This document shows, one piece after another, positions 8,675 to 18,515 of a DNA stretch of 64,000 bases. The stretch's first letter is position 1; every line of letters starts with the position of its first letter. The DNA lies in contig CAZHEH010000010.1 in NCBI GenBank assembly GCA_964531695.1, forward strand, positions 1-64,000. The letters run 5' to 3'. Source of the stretch: JAGXKT01 sp964531695. Lineage in GTDB: Bacteria; Planctomycetota; Phycisphaerae; SM23-33. A program made the translations under genes and the position numbers. The notes under the pieces are model-generated. The model was not told the DNA's origin. It did not search any database and worked only from the letters and a program-made list of their open reading frames with translations.

Positions 8675-11062
8675 CTAGTGACTCAGCATACCGGCCGAGA
8701 TATCCCTCTTCTCGTCTTCATTGAGCTCGCGGAACTGTACGCGAAGCCGCTCGCCCCAGCCCTTTTCGCGATACACGACCTTGATCCGATGTTTGCCCTC
8801 CGACAAGCCGACCGTGCCCCAGCTGGTCCACTGGTCCTTGTTGTTGGCGATGACCCGCTCGCCGCTGATGTACAGGTCGCAGATGTCTTCCTTCCCCGTG
8901 GAGACATAGAAGGTATGCACCCCCGATTCCGCCAAGTCGAGCCACCCCTCGAACACGATCGCGAAGTTGTCGCGGCGGTGCTCGACGGCGTCGAGAGCGA
9001 CTTCCGTCGCCACTCCCGTTGCCTTCGGCGACAGCTCGTCGAAATCGGGCGTATCATCCCACTCCCCTTCGTAATAGCCGTAGGAGAGGCCCGGCGAGGT
9101 CTCGCTTGGCTCCCCCGCTTCCCTCAGGGGCATGTCGCCGGCACCGATAAACTTGATTTCGGCCTCGGCCGTGTCGCCGAGTTGCTTGCCGTCCTTGAAC
9201 CCGCCGGCCTGGATGACGGCATCCTCGCGGATGGCGAACGGGGCCTCGTAGAGCTTCGAGCTTGCCGACGGGGCGGAACCGTCGAGAGTGTAGCGGGTCT
9301 CGATGTCCAGCGTCTCGTTCGAGAGACGTACGGTCACCGGCTCGCCCTCAGGATAGTGCCCGGCCGGCGTTTCGATCGTCGGTGTGCCCGGATTCCTCGT
9401 ATAGAGGGTCATCCCGGCATAGAAGCTAGAGGATCCTCCACCGGCCTCCGCCTCTTCGCGGTATTTGGCCAACTCCCGGCTTGCTTCCTCGCTCAGAGAC
9501 AGCTTCCGGAACAGCGCATCCCCCTCGGCCCGGCTGTGCTCACCATAGCCGATCCGCTCCCAGTCGTGGCGGGCGTCCGGGTTCAGCATGCGGATGTCGC
9601 CCTCGCCGAACCAGTCCAGCGTGACGTCGGTCAGCCGAACGTCACCCAGAAAAACCATGTTGGTGGTCCGCTCGGATTCGGCGATCTCGTCGAAGTAGCC
9701 GCCTTTGGTACCGTCGTCCGAGCCGGTGTCGGTAATGCCGTGCCAAGTAATGACCAGCTTCGTCCGGCCCGGATTGGCGCTGTGCACTGCGAACTTCGCG
9801 TGCGGGGCCATCGTCAGCCCCTGGCCGTACGTGGAGGCCGACGTTCCGTTCAGACGGAACCCCGAGGGGTCGGGCATTCGGTCCGATTTGGGATACGTGC
9901 CGCCGGAATCCTTGATGCTCAGCCCGAGGTAGCAGTTCCGGGTAATGGGCTCTTCGGGGGTGCCGATAAGGAAGGCGCCCTTGAGCCGCATGTCGTCCTT
10001 GTACAGTTGGTTGCCGTTCTTGCCCAGGACAGAGCCGGACTTCATGATGAACGTGGCATCCCGACCGATCGTCTGCGAGCACCGGCCGCCGATGGACACC
10101 ACCGTGTTCTCATCGAGGATCGTCACGCCGCGGACCCAATGCGTTTCATCTCCGGACCGGCACGACCCGATCAAGGTGATCGACGCGACGGCATCGTCCT
10201 TGCGAACGATCCATTTTCGCGCGAAATGCTTGGCGGATTTCATCAACTTGCTGAACTCCTCCGGCGTGGCCGGAGGGCCGCCGGTAAGCGGCCGGCCGTT
10301 GACGAAGAACGTGTGCTTCGCGCCGCGCAACACCGCATTGCCGCCACCGTCCAGATCGCCTTCCTGGGCGACCCAAAGGTTGCCGTACACGCTATTGAGA
10401 TTGCGGTGCAGCGAGGCGTTGGTCTCGACCGTGATGTGTCGCGTCAGGTACGAGCCGCCCCTGTCACGCACGCTGTAGCTTCCCCGGGCAACCGGCATCA
10501 GAATGTCCGTGTCCTTGTCGAGGTCCGTAACACTTCGACCCCGATGCCAGGACGGCCCGGACCATATCTCGGTCTTGCCCAGTGTCGTGGCGGGACGGCC
10601 GTTACGCAGCCAGTTCCCCGGCTCGCTGAAACGCCCGGACTTCCCCGGCCGGGCCCAGACCATCAGCCGCTTGGGCTGCTCCCACGTCTCGGTCGTGTAC
10701 GCCGGCTTGCGGCCCTCGGCCGGCGGCTCATCCGGCCATTCGAGCTGCCCCAGGAGCTTGGTGTCCTCGTCCGTCAGCTCGCGCTTCGGGTTCAATTCCT
10801 CCCGCTTGCCGTCCACGACCAGCGCGTGAACGTGGTCCTTCAGGAAGGATCGCACCGTCGCCAGACGCGGCGAATAGACGATGAGGTGATCGGGCAGGTC
10901 GAACTGCACTGCGAGTTCGCCCTCGACCTCCGTGCCGTCGACCAGTTCGATCGTGCAGGGCGTAAGCTCCAGCTCCGGGGTCTCCTCCGCCGCCAGGGTC
11001 GAAGCGGCCAAAACGAGCAGGCATCCAATCAGCACAACAGCTCTTCTCGTTTCATTTTGCAT
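8675..11062 (-). CDS. Secreted tandem paralog C (N-module, beta-helix-like body, chitobiase-like and PA14 domains)
   Basis: 795 residues, start supported by GAGG eight bases upstream. The signal peptide is about residues 1-25 (VLIGCLLVLAASTLAAE). The N-module is at about 28-130. The body (about 160-520) resembles A and F (HITVETNASL, GNLWVAQEGDLDGGG, GAKHTFFVNG, GGRCSQTIGRD). A chitobiase-like domain follows at about 555-640 (IETRYTLDGSAPSAS), then a C-terminal PA14-like domain (about 650-795) with GLSYGYYEGEWDDTPDFDEL and SGVHTFYVSTGKEDICDLYI. Both accessory domains are carbohydrate-associated in known enzymes, so glycan binding at or outside the cell surface is inferred. The ending RDISAGMLSH closely parallels RDVTPEMLSH of paralog F. 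No catalytic residues are recognised. Confidence 0.82.
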   Translation of the reverse strand: MQNETRRAVVLIGCLLVLAASTLAAEETPELELTPCTIELVDGTEVEGELAVQFDLPDHLIVYSPRLATVRSFLKDHVHALVVDGKREELNPKRELTDEDTKLLGQLEWPDEPPAEGRKPAYTTETWEQPKRLMVWARPGKSGRFSEPGNWLRNGRPATTLGKTEIWSGPSWHRGRSVTDLDKDTDILMPVARGSYSVRDRGGSYLTRHITVETNASLHRNLNSVYGNLWVAQEGDLDGGGNAVLRGAKHTFFVNGRPLTGGPPATPEEFSKLMKSAKHFARKWIVRKDDAVASITLIGSCRSGDETHWVRGVTILDENTVVSIGGRCSQTIGRDATFIMKSGSVLGKNGNQLYKDDMRLKGAFLIGTPEEPITRNCYLGLSIKDSGGTYPKSDRMPDPSGFRLNGTSASTYGQGLTMAPHAKFAVHSANPGRTKLVITWHGITDTGSDDGTKGGYFDEIAESERTTNMVFLGDVRLTDVTLDWFGEGDIRMLNPDARHDWERIGYGEHSRAEGDALFRKLSLSEEASRELAKYREEAEAGGGSSSFYAGMTLYTRNPGTPTIETPAGHYPEGEPVTVRLSNETLDIETRYTLDGSAPSASSKLYEAPFAIREDAVIQAGGFKDGKQLGDTAEAEIKFIGAGDMPLREAGEPSETSPGLSYGYYEGEWDDTPDFDELSPKATGVATEVALDAVEHRRDNFAIVFEGWLDLAESGVHTFYVSTGKEDICDLYISGERVIANNKDQWTSWGTVGLSEGKHRIKVVYREKGWGERLRVQFRELNEDEKRDISAGMLSH

Positions 11063-11088
11063 GCGTCATTCCTCGATGGGGGTTTGCG

Positions 11089-12708
11089 TCACTTGGCCTC
11101 GGCTTCGCTGTACCATTCGTCGGAGACGATGGCCTTGCGGGGCGCATCGGGCCATTGTGCGATCACGTCGTCCCGATCGCACTGACAACGGTCACCGAAC
11201 GTCACGTTCTTCCAGTCCCTGACGACGGACGGGTCTTCCAGCATCAGACCGTCGCGGGCCAGATCATCGAACTCCACGTTTTCCAGCATCACCTCGCGGC
11301 CGATGCCGAGGGTAATCCACTCCGGCATTTCCTTATAGCCGTCCAGACGACCCTCATACCAATCATTGTGTCGGCGGTGCCAACGGATGACCAACTTGGC
11401 CTTGTCCGGATTCCTGGTGTGGGCGACGATATCGGCGCCGGGCGCGATGACCGCGCCGGGCACGCGGCCTTCCAGCGTACCGTCGCTGGGATCCGTCGAG
11501 CCCTCGAAGCCGGCGGGCGCCTTGAAGCTGATCCCGAAGTACGCGTTTTCCGTGATCGGATGATCCTCCGTGCCCGCCTCGATGCGGCCGTTGATGACCG
11601 CATCCATCGAGCCCTCGCTGTACTTAAAGCCGTACCCGGAACCGGGGGCATTGTGGGCCTTGCCGTACTCCGCACCGGACATCAGCCGCAGCGTCGTGCC
11701 GCGACGGAAGTGCTGCTTGGAACGGGTTCCCGCCCAGAGCTGGCTGTTCTCCGCCACGATGGCCGTGCCTTGGAACAACTGGAAGTCGTCGCTGCTCGTA
11801 ACGGTTCCGACAAACTCGATGGAGGCGTCCCCGGCCTTGCGCACGCGCAGGTACTGCGCGACGCAGTAGCCGTCGTATCCGGGGCCGGGGTGCTCTTTCG
11901 GGATGATATACCCGCGGCGAACGACCTCGACGCCGGGTGATTCCGGCGTCAGCGACGGCTGATCGTTCAGGAAGAACGTGTGCTTGTCGCCCTTCAGGCG
12001 CGTCGAGTAGCGAGTGCGGTAGTAGCCGCCCCGCGCGACCCAGACATTTCCGTGCAAGGACGTCAATGCCGCGGCTTCGAACTTCGCCTTGTGTTCGACG
12101 GTAATGTGCCGGCACGGGAACTTACCCGAGCGGCGGCAGTGATACTTCTCCGAGGCAGCCGGTACCAGAATGTCCGTGTCCGCCTGCCACCACGAATCCT
12201 TGAGCTTCCCGTCGTCGACGCTGTCGGAGTCGGGCTTGGCCTTGCCCCCGACCTCGACAATGATCCAGTTGTCCGCCGTGGTCAGCATCCCGCTCGTGCC
12301 CGGCTTCGCCCAGACCATCAGCCGCTTGGGGGCATGCCAGGTCTCCGTGGCATACGCCGGCCGGCGTCCGGCTTCCGGGGGCGCGTCGGGCCAGTCCACA
12401 CGGCCGAGCAGGTGCCGATCCTCATCCGTCAGCTCGCGCTTGGGGTTCAGCTTCTCGCGCTTGCCGTCCACAGTCAGCGCGTGCACGTGGCCCTTCAAGA
12501 ACGACCGGACCGTGGCCAGACGCGGCGAGTAGACGATCAGGTACTCGTCCATTTCAACCGACGCCAGCTTACCGTCGACTTCACTGCCATCGACCAATTC
12601 GATTGTGCAGGGATCGAGTTGAATGGACGACGCTTCTTCCGCCGCCGTTGCGGGCGCGGCGAGAAGCAAGCTTGTCAGCACAATTCCCAAACACGCAATT
12701 CGATACAT
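11089..12708 (-). CDS. Secreted tandem paralog D (conserved N-module plus beta-helix-like body)
   Basis: 539 residues. The frame extends upstream through paralog E, but the real start is the ATG at 12708, which begins a signal peptide (MYRIACLGIVLTSLLLAAPA) and lies 32 bases after the stop of E. The N-module is present but the most diverged of the six (LDPCTIELVDGSEVDGKLAS, then VEMDEYLIVYSP). The body matches paralog B (GDKHTFFLNDQPSLTPE, VAQYLRVRKAGDASIEFVGT, INGRIEAGTEDHPITE), so B and D form a second subfamily. The C-terminus ends after the helix domain with a small Cys pair (DRCQCDRDD) and no PA14 or chitobiase-like domain. Function unknown. Confidence 0.8.
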   Translation of the reverse strand: MYRIACLGIVLTSLLLAAPATAAEEASSIQLDPCTIELVDGSEVDGKLASVEMDEYLIVYSPRLATVRSFLKGHVHALTVDGKREKLNPKRELTDEDRHLLGRVDWPDAPPEAGRRPAYATETWHAPKRLMVWAKPGTSGMLTTADNWIIVEVGGKAKPDSDSVDDGKLKDSWWQADTDILVPAASEKYHCRRSGKFPCRHITVEHKAKFEAAALTSLHGNVWVARGGYYRTRYSTRLKGDKHTFFLNDQPSLTPESPGVEVVRRGYIIPKEHPGPGYDGYCVAQYLRVRKAGDASIEFVGTVTSSDDFQLFQGTAIVAENSQLWAGTRSKQHFRRGTTLRLMSGAEYGKAHNAPGSGYGFKYSEGSMDAVINGRIEAGTEDHPITENAYFGISFKAPAGFEGSTDPSDGTLEGRVPGAVIAPGADIVAHTRNPDKAKLVIRWHRRHNDWYEGRLDGYKEMPEWITLGIGREVMLENVEFDDLARDGLMLEDPSVVRDWKNVTFGDRCQCDRDDVIAQWPDAPRKAIVSDEWYSEAEAK

Positions 12709-12740
12709 ATCTCTTGCCTTGAGAGAGCCGTTCCGGCGCA

Positions 12741-15707
12741 TCAGTGCTTCAAGACCCCGGCCGGGATCGCCTGCTTGTCGATGCCCGGGCCCTTCCAATG
12801 GACCTCCAGGCCCTTGCCGCCGCCGCCCTGGAAGAACTCCACGCGGATCCGGTGCGGGCCCTTGCTCAGCGTGACCGTGCCGCTGCGCTCCTGCATGCCG
12901 TGGGCGCCGTCGTTGTCCACGACCTTCTTGCCGTCGATGTACAGCGCGCTGCCGTCGTCGCTGGTGGTGTAGAACGTATACTCCCCGGCCGTTGGAACCG
13001 TCAGATAGCCGCTGAACACGAGGCCGAAGTCGCTGCCGCGGTCGGTCACGTCCATCTCGATCCGCTCGGTCGTGCCGCTGTCGGCAGGGTCGAGCTCGTC
13101 GAACGCCGGCAGTGCGCTCCAGCCGCCCTCGTACAGGCGGTAGACCAGGCCCGGCTTGGCGTCGTCCAGGCCGCTCAGGAAGATGAACTTGGACATGGCC
13201 GGCTTGCCCGGCAGCGGCTCGCCGTCTCTGAAGCAGCGGGCCCGCACGGTCGTGTCCTTCTCTATTGCAAGCGGCTCTTCGTACACCGCCGACGTGGCGG
13301 TGGGCTCCGTTCCGTCCAGCGTATAGCGGACCTCGACGCCATCGGTGTCCGAATTGCTGCGAACATCCATGCGGACCCGCACCGGCCGACCCTTCTCCTG
13401 CAGGCCCCCGTCGGGTGAGATCGTCGCATGCCACTGCAATGGGCGGCGCAAGGCCTCGGCCGGAATGGGTTGCCGATCCATGTCCGGACCCTCATGAAGC
13501 AACTCCAGTCGACTGCCTTGGAGGATGGCCTGGATCTTGAGGGTATACAGGCCCGGCTGAAGACGGAGGAGGCCGGAGAGACGAACGTCATCCTCGGCCA
13601 CGCGATACCACGCGTGCTCGAAGACGGGACGGCCCGCGAGCCACATGCGGGCGAAGTTGCCTTGCGCACTGGGCTTGTCCGTCACCGCCTCGAAGCGGTA
13701 GATTCCGGCTTCGTCAATGTCCAGGTACCCCGTGAACTGAAGAGCCGCCGGCTTTCCGCCCGTGTAGCTCAGGTCGACGTTCTTGACCCCGGAGCGGTCC
13801 TTGGGGGACTTGTCAAAAACGCCGTATGACGTATGCCAATGCGCTTGGCCGAAGTACGTCAATTCCAGGCCCTGTTCCGTCTTGCCGGAGGCGTCGGCTT
13901 CCGCGACTTCCGGGATCGTGATGACGTAGTTTGCCCCGGCCGGAGGGCCGAGACGCTCGCGGTCCTTGAAGCAACGGGCCCTGACGACCGTCGTCTCCGT
14001 CAGCGTTATCGGCCCGTCGTAGAGCTTCGCATCCGCTTCGGGAACCGTGCCGTCCAGCGTGTAGCGGATGCGCCCGCCGTCGCAGGGCTCGGCCGTCAGC
14101 GTCACGCGCACGGTGTCCCGGCCTTTCACGTAGACTCGGGGGATCGGCGAAAGCTCGGGCACCGGCGCCTCTTCGGGATAGCGCCACTCCCCCTTCTCCA
14201 GATGGCTTTGAATCGGCGCGAACAGATCAGCCGATTCAGCTTCGTTGTGTTCTCCGAAGGATGCCGCCTCCCACTTCCGACGCATGTTCATGTCGGCCAG
14301 CAGAATGCCGCCCCGCCGGAAGTAGTCGAACACCACGGCGTCCAGGTCGAGGCCGCCAGCATCCTCCACCGCCATGCTGATGTACTTGCCCTCGTCGCGT
14401 TGATCGTTCGTGACGACCATCCGGGCCTCCGCCGCATCCGTCGTGTGGACCTCAAGGGTCGCGCCGTCCGAGAGAATGAGGCGAGGCAAGAGGCCTTCCT
14501 GCGGGTGCTCTAGAGTCGGCACGCCAACGTAGCAGTCGGACTTGAGCGGGAACTTCCGCGAGCCGCCGCGCAGCGTCCCGCGCAGGATCATGCGATAGTC
14601 GTTTTCCTCGTTCGCCCTGCCCCAAGACGACGTGCCCCGATAGGCGACAATGCCGCCGGAGCGCAATTCGATGACCGCGTCGGGGGCGACGGTGAAGGGC
14701 GTATCGGAGGCGTACATCAGCATCGCGTCCCGGCCGACGATCACGGTTCCGGTAAGCGCCTTCATGTGGTACTTGGCGGCCAGCGGTCCGAACAGATGCA
14801 CGGAGCCCTTGCCCTTATCGAAGTAGACTTCATGCGCGAAGATGGTCTGGAGATAGGACAGGCCCGAACCGACCGGCTCGGGCGCCAGGCCGGGATGGTC
14901 CACGTTGTTGATGATGAACGTGTGCTTATCTCCGGTGAAGCGGATCCACTTCCGGCCGGACATGCATCCCCTGCCGCCCCGGTTCCACAGATTCCCCGTC
15001 ATACGGCTGAGGTTACGCGGCCGGAACAGGGCGTTGACGTCCGTCGTCAGGTGCCGGCATTGCAGTGCGATATTCGCCTTCTCCGAACCGTACACGATTC
15101 GATAGGTCTTCCTCGATACGGGAATGAGAACGTCCGTATCCGTGTCGAACAGGGCAGTGACATCCTTGCTCTGCCCCGAGTCCTCGTCGATGACGAAGGG
15201 CTCGCGCGGCGTGTATTCGAACGACTCAACGGGCCGGCCGTTCAGCAACCAATTGGACGGGTTCTCCGCGCGCCGGTTCTCCACGCCCGGGTTCGCCCAG
15301 ACCAACAGCCGCTTGGGCGCGTCCCATGTCTCCGTGGTGTAGGCCGGCTTGGGACCCTCCGCCGGCGGCGCGTCCGGCCAGTCCATTCGTCCGAGCAGCT
15401 CGCGGTCCTCCTCCGTCATTTCGCGCTTCGGGTTCAGCGCCTCCCGCTTGCCGTCCACGGTAAGAGCGTGAATGTGATCCCTCAGGAAGCTGCGCACCGT
15501 TCCCAAGCCCGGCGAATAGACAATCAGGTGGTCGTCCATCTCGAACTGAACGGCGAGCCGGCCCTCGACCTCCGTGCCGTCGAACAACTCGATCGTGCAC
15601 GGCTTGAGTTCCAGTTCCGGCGTATCCTCTTCCGCGCCGGCCGCGGGCCCGGCCAGAAGAAGAACGCACAGCGCCGGTACAATCGCTTTCCGCGAAGCTC
15701 TATTCAT
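12741..15707 (-). CDS. Secreted tandem paralog E (N-module, beta-helix-like body, two chitobiase-like and two PA14 domains)
   Basis: The largest copy, 988 residues, with AGGA upstream of the ATG and a signal peptide (IVPALCVLLLAGPAAGAEE). The N-module is at about 28-130 and reads IELFDGTEVEGRLAVQFEMD. The beta-rich body (about 150-520) does not group clearly with either A/C/F or B/D. Then come a chitobiase-like domain (IRYTLDGTVPEADAKLYDG), a PA14-like domain (GLELTYFGQAHWH), a second chitobiase-like domain (VEVRYTLDGTEPTATSAVYE) and a canonical PA14 (about 850-988; GEYTFYTTSDDGSALYIDG, then GGGGKGLEVHWKGPG). The last PA14 is very close to the one in the pectate-lyase-like protein at 1630-5193, which suggests domain exchange within the locus. 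Function unknown; carbohydrate binding is inferred from the domains. Confidence 0.82.
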   Translation of the reverse strand: MNRASRKAIVPALCVLLLAGPAAGAEEDTPELELKPCTIELFDGTEVEGRLAVQFEMDDHLIVYSPGLGTVRSFLRDHIHALTVDGKREALNPKREMTEEDRELLGRMDWPDAPPAEGPKPAYTTETWDAPKRLLVWANPGVENRRAENPSNWLLNGRPVESFEYTPREPFVIDEDSGQSKDVTALFDTDTDVLIPVSRKTYRIVYGSEKANIALQCRHLTTDVNALFRPRNLSRMTGNLWNRGGRGCMSGRKWIRFTGDKHTFIINNVDHPGLAPEPVGSGLSYLQTIFAHEVYFDKGKGSVHLFGPLAAKYHMKALTGTVIVGRDAMLMYASDTPFTVAPDAVIELRSGGIVAYRGTSSWGRANEENDYRMILRGTLRGGSRKFPLKSDCYVGVPTLEHPQEGLLPRLILSDGATLEVHTTDAAEARMVVTNDQRDEGKYISMAVEDAGGLDLDAVVFDYFRRGGILLADMNMRRKWEAASFGEHNEAESADLFAPIQSHLEKGEWRYPEEAPVPELSPIPRVYVKGRDTVRVTLTAEPCDGGRIRYTLDGTVPEADAKLYDGPITLTETTVVRARCFKDRERLGPPAGANYVITIPEVAEADASGKTEQGLELTYFGQAHWHTSYGVFDKSPKDRSGVKNVDLSYTGGKPAALQFTGYLDIDEAGIYRFEAVTDKPSAQGNFARMWLAGRPVFEHAWYRVAEDDVRLSGLLRLQPGLYTLKIQAILQGSRLELLHEGPDMDRQPIPAEALRRPLQWHATISPDGGLQEKGRPVRVRMDVRSNSDTDGVEVRYTLDGTEPTATSAVYEEPLAIEKDTTVRARCFRDGEPLPGKPAMSKFIFLSGLDDAKPGLVYRLYEGGWSALPAFDELDPADSGTTERIEMDVTDRGSDFGLVFSGYLTVPTAGEYTFYTTSDDGSALYIDGKKVVDNDGAHGMQERSGTVTLSKGPHRIRVEFFQGGGGKGLEVHWKGPGIDKQAIPAGVLKH

Positions 15708-15736
15708 GGCTCACTTCCTCAGCTCGTGTCTTGCGT

Positions 15737-18079
15737 TCAGTGGCTCAGCATTTCGGGTGTGACGTCGCGCTTCTTGGTATCCCCCAGCTCGCGATAGCTC
15801 AGGCGAAGCTGCTGGCGCCAGCCGCCGTCGACGAATGACACCTTCATCGCATGCTTGCCCGCCTCCAGACCCAGCAGCCCTTGGCCGTGCAGATGACTCA
15901 GACCATTCTCGATGACGGTCCGCCCCGCGATCTCCACACGACAGGCGTCCTCCTTGGCCGTGGCCGCGTAAAACGTGTAGAGCCCCGGCTCGGGAATCTC
16001 GATGAATCCCTCGTAGAGGATCGCGAAGCCGTCGCCCTTCCGGATCGCGTTCGGGTCGAGGTCCTTGGCCGTGCCGGTCCGCGCCGGCGTGAGCTTGTCG
16101 AAATCGGGCAACTCCTTCCACTTGCCCTCGTAATACTTGTAGGCGAGTCCGGCCGCCGTGGAACCCGTGTCCGTGCTGCGGCGCTCGACCTTCTCGGGAG
16201 ATACGAACTTGAATTCCGCCCGGACCGTGTCGCCGTACTGCTTTCCGTCTTTGAAGGCGCCGACCTTGACGACGGTATCCTCCGTGACGGTGAAGGGCTC
16301 CTCGTAGAGCGTCGAGCTTGCCGTCGGGTCGTCGCCGTTCAGCGTGTAGCGGATCTCCAGCTCCTTCATCTCGCTCGACAGCCGCACCCTCACCGTCTCG
16401 CCTTCGGCGTACCACCCGCCGGGGGTCTCGATGATCGGCGTGCCCGGGTTCTTGGTGAACAGCCCATGGGACGTGTACTCCTCGCCCTTGGCGGCGGTTT
16501 CGATGGGGTAGGAATACGCGCCGCGACCTTCCATGGTGGGCTCGTACTCCTGGTAGAGCTCCTCCGCCGGGCCGGCGTTGTTCTCGCCGAAGTACACGTG
16601 ACGCCACGAGTCCTTCATACTCATGTCCTGGAGCTTGATGCCACCCGCTTCGATATCCCGGAACACGACGCCGTCGAACTGAACGTCGGCACCCTTCCAG
16701 AACACCAGGTTGATCCGCCGGGGAAGCTCCTCGTACGCCGCCCACTTTTCGGGCTCCTTCTCCGGATTCGGGAGGTTCCCGCTGTCGCCGGCGCCGTCCT
16801 GCTGGTGGCAGCAGAACACGAGCTGCGCCTCGGTGGGGTCGGCACTGTGGACGCGGATCCTGCCGGTCGGGACGACCTCGAACCCGCGGAAATCGACGCG
16901 CTTGCCTACCTCCGTCCACATCCGCCCGGAAAAGAGCGTCTCGTGGTCCTTGAAGCTGATGCCGATGTAGCAGTCGCTCTCCAACGGGCGCTCCGGCGTG
17001 CCGGCCAACAGCGTCCCCACGATCATCATGTCCTGCTTGTGGAGCTGGTTGCCGTGCTTGGCCACCACCGCCCCGGACGTCAACTGCAGAACGCCCTCCC
17101 GCCGCACGCTCTGGCAACACCGCGGGCCGATGAGTACGGTCGTGTACTCAGACACGATCGCTCGCCCGCGAACCACGTGTGTCTCGTCGCCGGAGCCGAT
17201 GCCCCCGATCAGTTCCATCGATGCATCGCGCGCATCCTTCCGGATGACCCACTTCCTCGCGAAGCCCTTGGCCTCGATGGTCTCCCAGTCGACGGGCTCG
17301 TCCGGATCGCGCCGCTCGCCATTGACGAAGAACGTGTGCTTCGTGCCGCGCAACGCCGCATGCCCGCCGCCGTCCAGCCGACCGCCCGAGGCCACCCACA
17401 GGTTCCCGTACGCGCCCTTGATGCCATGCCCGAAAAACGCATTGCCTTCGACGGTGATGTGCCGGGCGATGTACGCGCCGCCTCGGCCCCTTACCTGGTA
17501 AGACCTCGCCGCCGCGGGTATCACGAGGTCCGTATCGGCATCTAGGTCGGCAACGCCCTTGCTCCGCCCCCAGGCGGGTCCCGACCAGACCTCGGTCTTC
17601 GCCAGCGACTTCATCGGACGGCCGTTCTCCAGCCAATTGCCCGGATCGCCGAAGCGGCCACTCCGGCCGGGCCGGGCCCAGACCACCAGACGCTTGGGCT
17701 TGTCCCACGTCTCCGTGGTATAGGCCGGCTTGAGCCCCTCGGCCGGCGGCTCATCCGGCCACTCGACCCGGCCCAGAAGCTTGCGGTCCTCATCCGTCAA
17801 ATCGCGCTTCGGGTTCAGTTCCTCGCGCTTGCCGTCCACCGTCAGCGCGTGGACGTGGTCCTTCAGGAAGGATCGCGCCGTCGCGAGGCGCGGCGAGTAG
17901 ACGATCACGTGGTCGTCCAGGTCGAATTGGGCCGCCAGCTTCCCCTGGACCTCCGTGCCGTCGACCAACTCGACCGTGCACGGTTGGAGCACCAACTCCG
18001 GGGCCTCCTCGGCCGCCGCTACCGGCAGTGCCAACGCTACGACGATAAATCCGTACCAGGGGGTTTTCATCTCTTTCAT
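15737..18079 (-). CDS. Secreted tandem paralog F (N-module, beta-helix-like body, chitobiase-like and PA14 domains), first gene of the block
   Basis: 780 residues. The ATG at 18079 has AAGGA at good distance; a second ATG three codons later (18070) has a weaker site. Signal peptide: YGFIVVALALPVAAAEE. The N-module is at about 26-130 (LVLQPCTVELVDGTEVQGKL). The body parallels paralog C along its length (GNLWVASGGRLDGGG, GTKHTFFVNG, GPRCCQSVRREG). A chitobiase-like domain (IRYTLNGDDPTASSTLYEE, about 565-640) and a PA14-like domain (GLAYKYYEGKWKELPDFDKL) complete it. It has the same domain order and ending as C, so the two look like a duplicate pair. It is the first gene after the 436-base divergent intergenic region, so the promoter of the whole block should lie there. 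Confidence 0.82.
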   Translation of the reverse strand: MKEMKTPWYGFIVVALALPVAAAEEAPELVLQPCTVELVDGTEVQGKLAAQFDLDDHVIVYSPRLATARSFLKDHVHALTVDGKREELNPKRDLTDEDRKLLGRVEWPDEPPAEGLKPAYTTETWDKPKRLVVWARPGRSGRFGDPGNWLENGRPMKSLAKTEVWSGPAWGRSKGVADLDADTDLVIPAAARSYQVRGRGGAYIARHITVEGNAFFGHGIKGAYGNLWVASGGRLDGGGHAALRGTKHTFFVNGERRDPDEPVDWETIEAKGFARKWVIRKDARDASMELIGGIGSGDETHVVRGRAIVSEYTTVLIGPRCCQSVRREGVLQLTSGAVVAKHGNQLHKQDMMIVGTLLAGTPERPLESDCYIGISFKDHETLFSGRMWTEVGKRVDFRGFEVVPTGRIRVHSADPTEAQLVFCCHQQDGAGDSGNLPNPEKEPEKWAAYEELPRRINLVFWKGADVQFDGVVFRDIEAGGIKLQDMSMKDSWRHVYFGENNAGPAEELYQEYEPTMEGRGAYSYPIETAAKGEEYTSHGLFTKNPGTPIIETPGGWYAEGETVRVRLSSEMKELEIRYTLNGDDPTASSTLYEEPFTVTEDTVVKVGAFKDGKQYGDTVRAEFKFVSPEKVERRSTDTGSTAAGLAYKYYEGKWKELPDFDKLTPARTGTAKDLDPNAIRKGDGFAILYEGFIEIPEPGLYTFYAATAKEDACRVEIAGRTVIENGLSHLHGQGLLGLEAGKHAMKVSFVDGGWRQQLRLSYRELGDTKKRDVTPEMLSH

Positions 18080-18515
18080 CTCTGCTTCCTTCAGGCATGA
18101 GTTCCGGCCGCGAATGCCGGAGCGGTCGCGGTTTCGCGGCCCATAAGTTTAACGCGTCAGACCGGAAAAAGAATCGCCGAATGGCACGGAAAACGAGCCC
18201 TCCCGTGAACCGTGCTCCATCAACGGCTTACGGCGGTGCAGTTCTGTCCGCATCACGCGGGCGCCGCCCGCAGGCGCCCGGCCGCGAAGCTCGACTCCGG
18301 CCGCCGCCGGATCGCCGACACCTGCTCGCGGCGTCTGGCAGTCCTGCGAGCAACGGGTTCCGCCGATCGCAGCAGGAAAAGCTTCGACAAGCGGCTCGCC
18401 GCTCGGTACACGGCGGTCAGTCGCGTCAAACATCGCGCAAAAACGCCCCGGCGCGCGTTGCAGAAACACCCGCGAGCGGGCCGATAAGAGACTATCTCTG
18501 GCAAGGACGCCGCTG
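18080..18515. other. Divergent intergenic region (436 bases) with a hairpin
   Basis: No convincing gene is seen between paralog F (minus) and the membrane protein (plus). The region must carry promoters for both directions, but no clear -35/-10 pair was found. It holds a perfect 8-base inverted repeat, cgggcgcc (18258-18265) and ggcgcccg (18273-18280), with a 7-base loop. GCCGATAA, the sigma-28 -10 consensus, occurs at 18480-18487, but without a matching -35. Confidence 0.4.

Noticed and set aside
7181..11185. Plus-strand open frame of 1334 codons opposite paralogs B and C
   Set aside because: It runs antisense through two genes with signal peptides and domains. It is a by-product of high GC at third positions; its translation is Arg/His/Val-rich and matches no family.
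18480..18487. GCCGATAA as a sigma-28 promoter of the membrane protein gene
   Set aside because: The -10 is perfect but the sequence at the -35 position (CAGA) does not match.
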